6,976 bases of DNA from Actinomycetota bacterium (GTDB lineage: Bacteria > Actinomycetota > Acidimicrobiia > Acidimicrobiales > RAAP-2): positions 1 to 6,976 of the forward strand of contig WLKR01000057.1 of NCBI GenBank assembly GCA_009701115.1, written 5' to 3'. The position numbers and the translations under genes are program-made. Each line of letters opens with the position of its first letter. The stretch's first letter is position 1. Below the pieces are notes generated by a model. It saw only the letters and a list, made by a program, of their open reading frames with translations, was not told where the DNA came from and did not search any database. Below, in pieces: positions 6,610 to 6,976 of the stretch.

Positions 6610-6976
6610 CTACTTTCCGGCGTCCATTCGGGCAATTAACTGCGCTTCCATACTTTTGACCATAGCCAAAATAGTTTCGAGTTCCTTGTCCTGGTCAATC
6701 AGGTGGGCCTGAATCTCTCGAGCTTTGTCGAGCGACATGGTCACGTCCTCAAAGGTCTCCTCGGCCCGCTTGTCAGCAGCCACTTGGGAGATGTTCTGGC
6801 CCACGATGATGATGGAGAGCAATACCAACTGGAGGAACGTTTGGGCAATCCACGCGACAAGGTCCTTCAGTGAACCAGAACGGAGTACTTCGGGGAGACT
6901 GAGGAGGGCTAAAAGGGCGAAGAGGTAGGCACACCACATAGTGCCGACCGCGCCCGTGATCTTGACTGCGAGATAA
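6610..6976 (-). CDS. Small membrane protein with helical cytoplasmic tail (5' end outside window)
   Basis: The frame is open through the right edge, so the Met codon at 6939 is probably internal (12 further residues, YLAVKITGAVGT, precede it in the window). Two hydrophobic helices are visible, MWCAYLFALLALLSL and, after a short loop, WIAQTFLQLVLLSIIIVGQN. A charged, probably coiled-coil tail of about 60 residues follows (ADKRAEETFEDV, LDKAREIQAHLIDQDKELETIL). The pattern of two helices ending in a QN motif before a helical tail recalls DUF1003 or low-affinity iron permease-like proteins, and small actinobacterial membrane proteins with a tail of this type. I cannot fix the family or assign a function. 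The stop lies 70 bases before the Fn3 start on the same strand, so co-transcription is possible. That gap has no convincing terminator. Confidence 0.75.
   Translation of the reverse strand, partial: YLAVKITGAVGTMWCAYLFALLALLSLPEVLRSGSLKDLVAWIAQTFLQLVLLSIIIVGQNISQVAADKRAEETFEDVTMSLDKAREIQAHLIDQDKELETILAMVKSMEAQLIARMDAGK

Noticed and set aside
6540..6635. 32-residue N-terminal extension of the Fn3 protein from the start at 6635
   Set aside because: It would overlap the upstream gene and precede a complete signal peptide starting at ATG 6539, so it was excluded from the gene.

Overview
The window looks like chromosomal DNA from a moderately GC-rich actinobacterium. An Acidimicrobiia-like or related aquatic lineage is plausible. 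This is inferred from the style of the acyl-CoA dehydrogenase, the multi-Fn3 secreted protein with paired cysteines, the GTG and TTG starts, and the lack of U-tracts after hairpins. No rRNA or other phylogenetic marker is present, so the placement is tentative.

Layout, left to right. (1) The 3' part of an acyl-CoA dehydrogenase gene on the + strand, open at the left edge and ending at 851. (2) A 184-base intergenic region with two hairpins, the second a long interrupted 17-bp stem. (3) A + strand gene (1036-3705) for a secreted, cysteine-rich glycoside hydrolase family 3 protein with a PA14-like insertion and an unusual C-terminal tail. (4) Convergent to it and overlapping its stop by 4 bases, a - strand gene (3702-4493) for a DUF3445 / haem-dependent oxidative N-demethylase alpha-subunit-like protein. 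(5) Six bases upstream of that gene and in the same frame, a - strand gene (4500-6539) for a secreted protein that is almost entirely seven fibronectin type III domains. (6) A - strand gene (6610 to the right edge) for a small membrane protein with a long helical tail, 5' end missing.

How the genes fit together. The three - strand genes lie head to tail with gaps of 70 and 6 bases and could be one transcript, although their predicted locations (membrane, outside the cell, cytoplasm) do not suggest one pathway. The two large exported proteins (GH3 and Fn3) both have even numbers of cysteines after signal-peptide removal and may act at the cell surface on glycans. They are on opposite strands and nothing shows that they work together. 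The acyl-CoA dehydrogenase belongs to acyl-CoA or branched-chain catabolism and appears unrelated to the rest.

I found no mobile element, CRISPR array, tRNA, rRNA or clear defence system. The points most worth a second look are the single in-frame stop between the Fn3 and DUF3445 genes, the divergent active-site surroundings and tail of the GH3 protein, and the large hairpin at 892-934.
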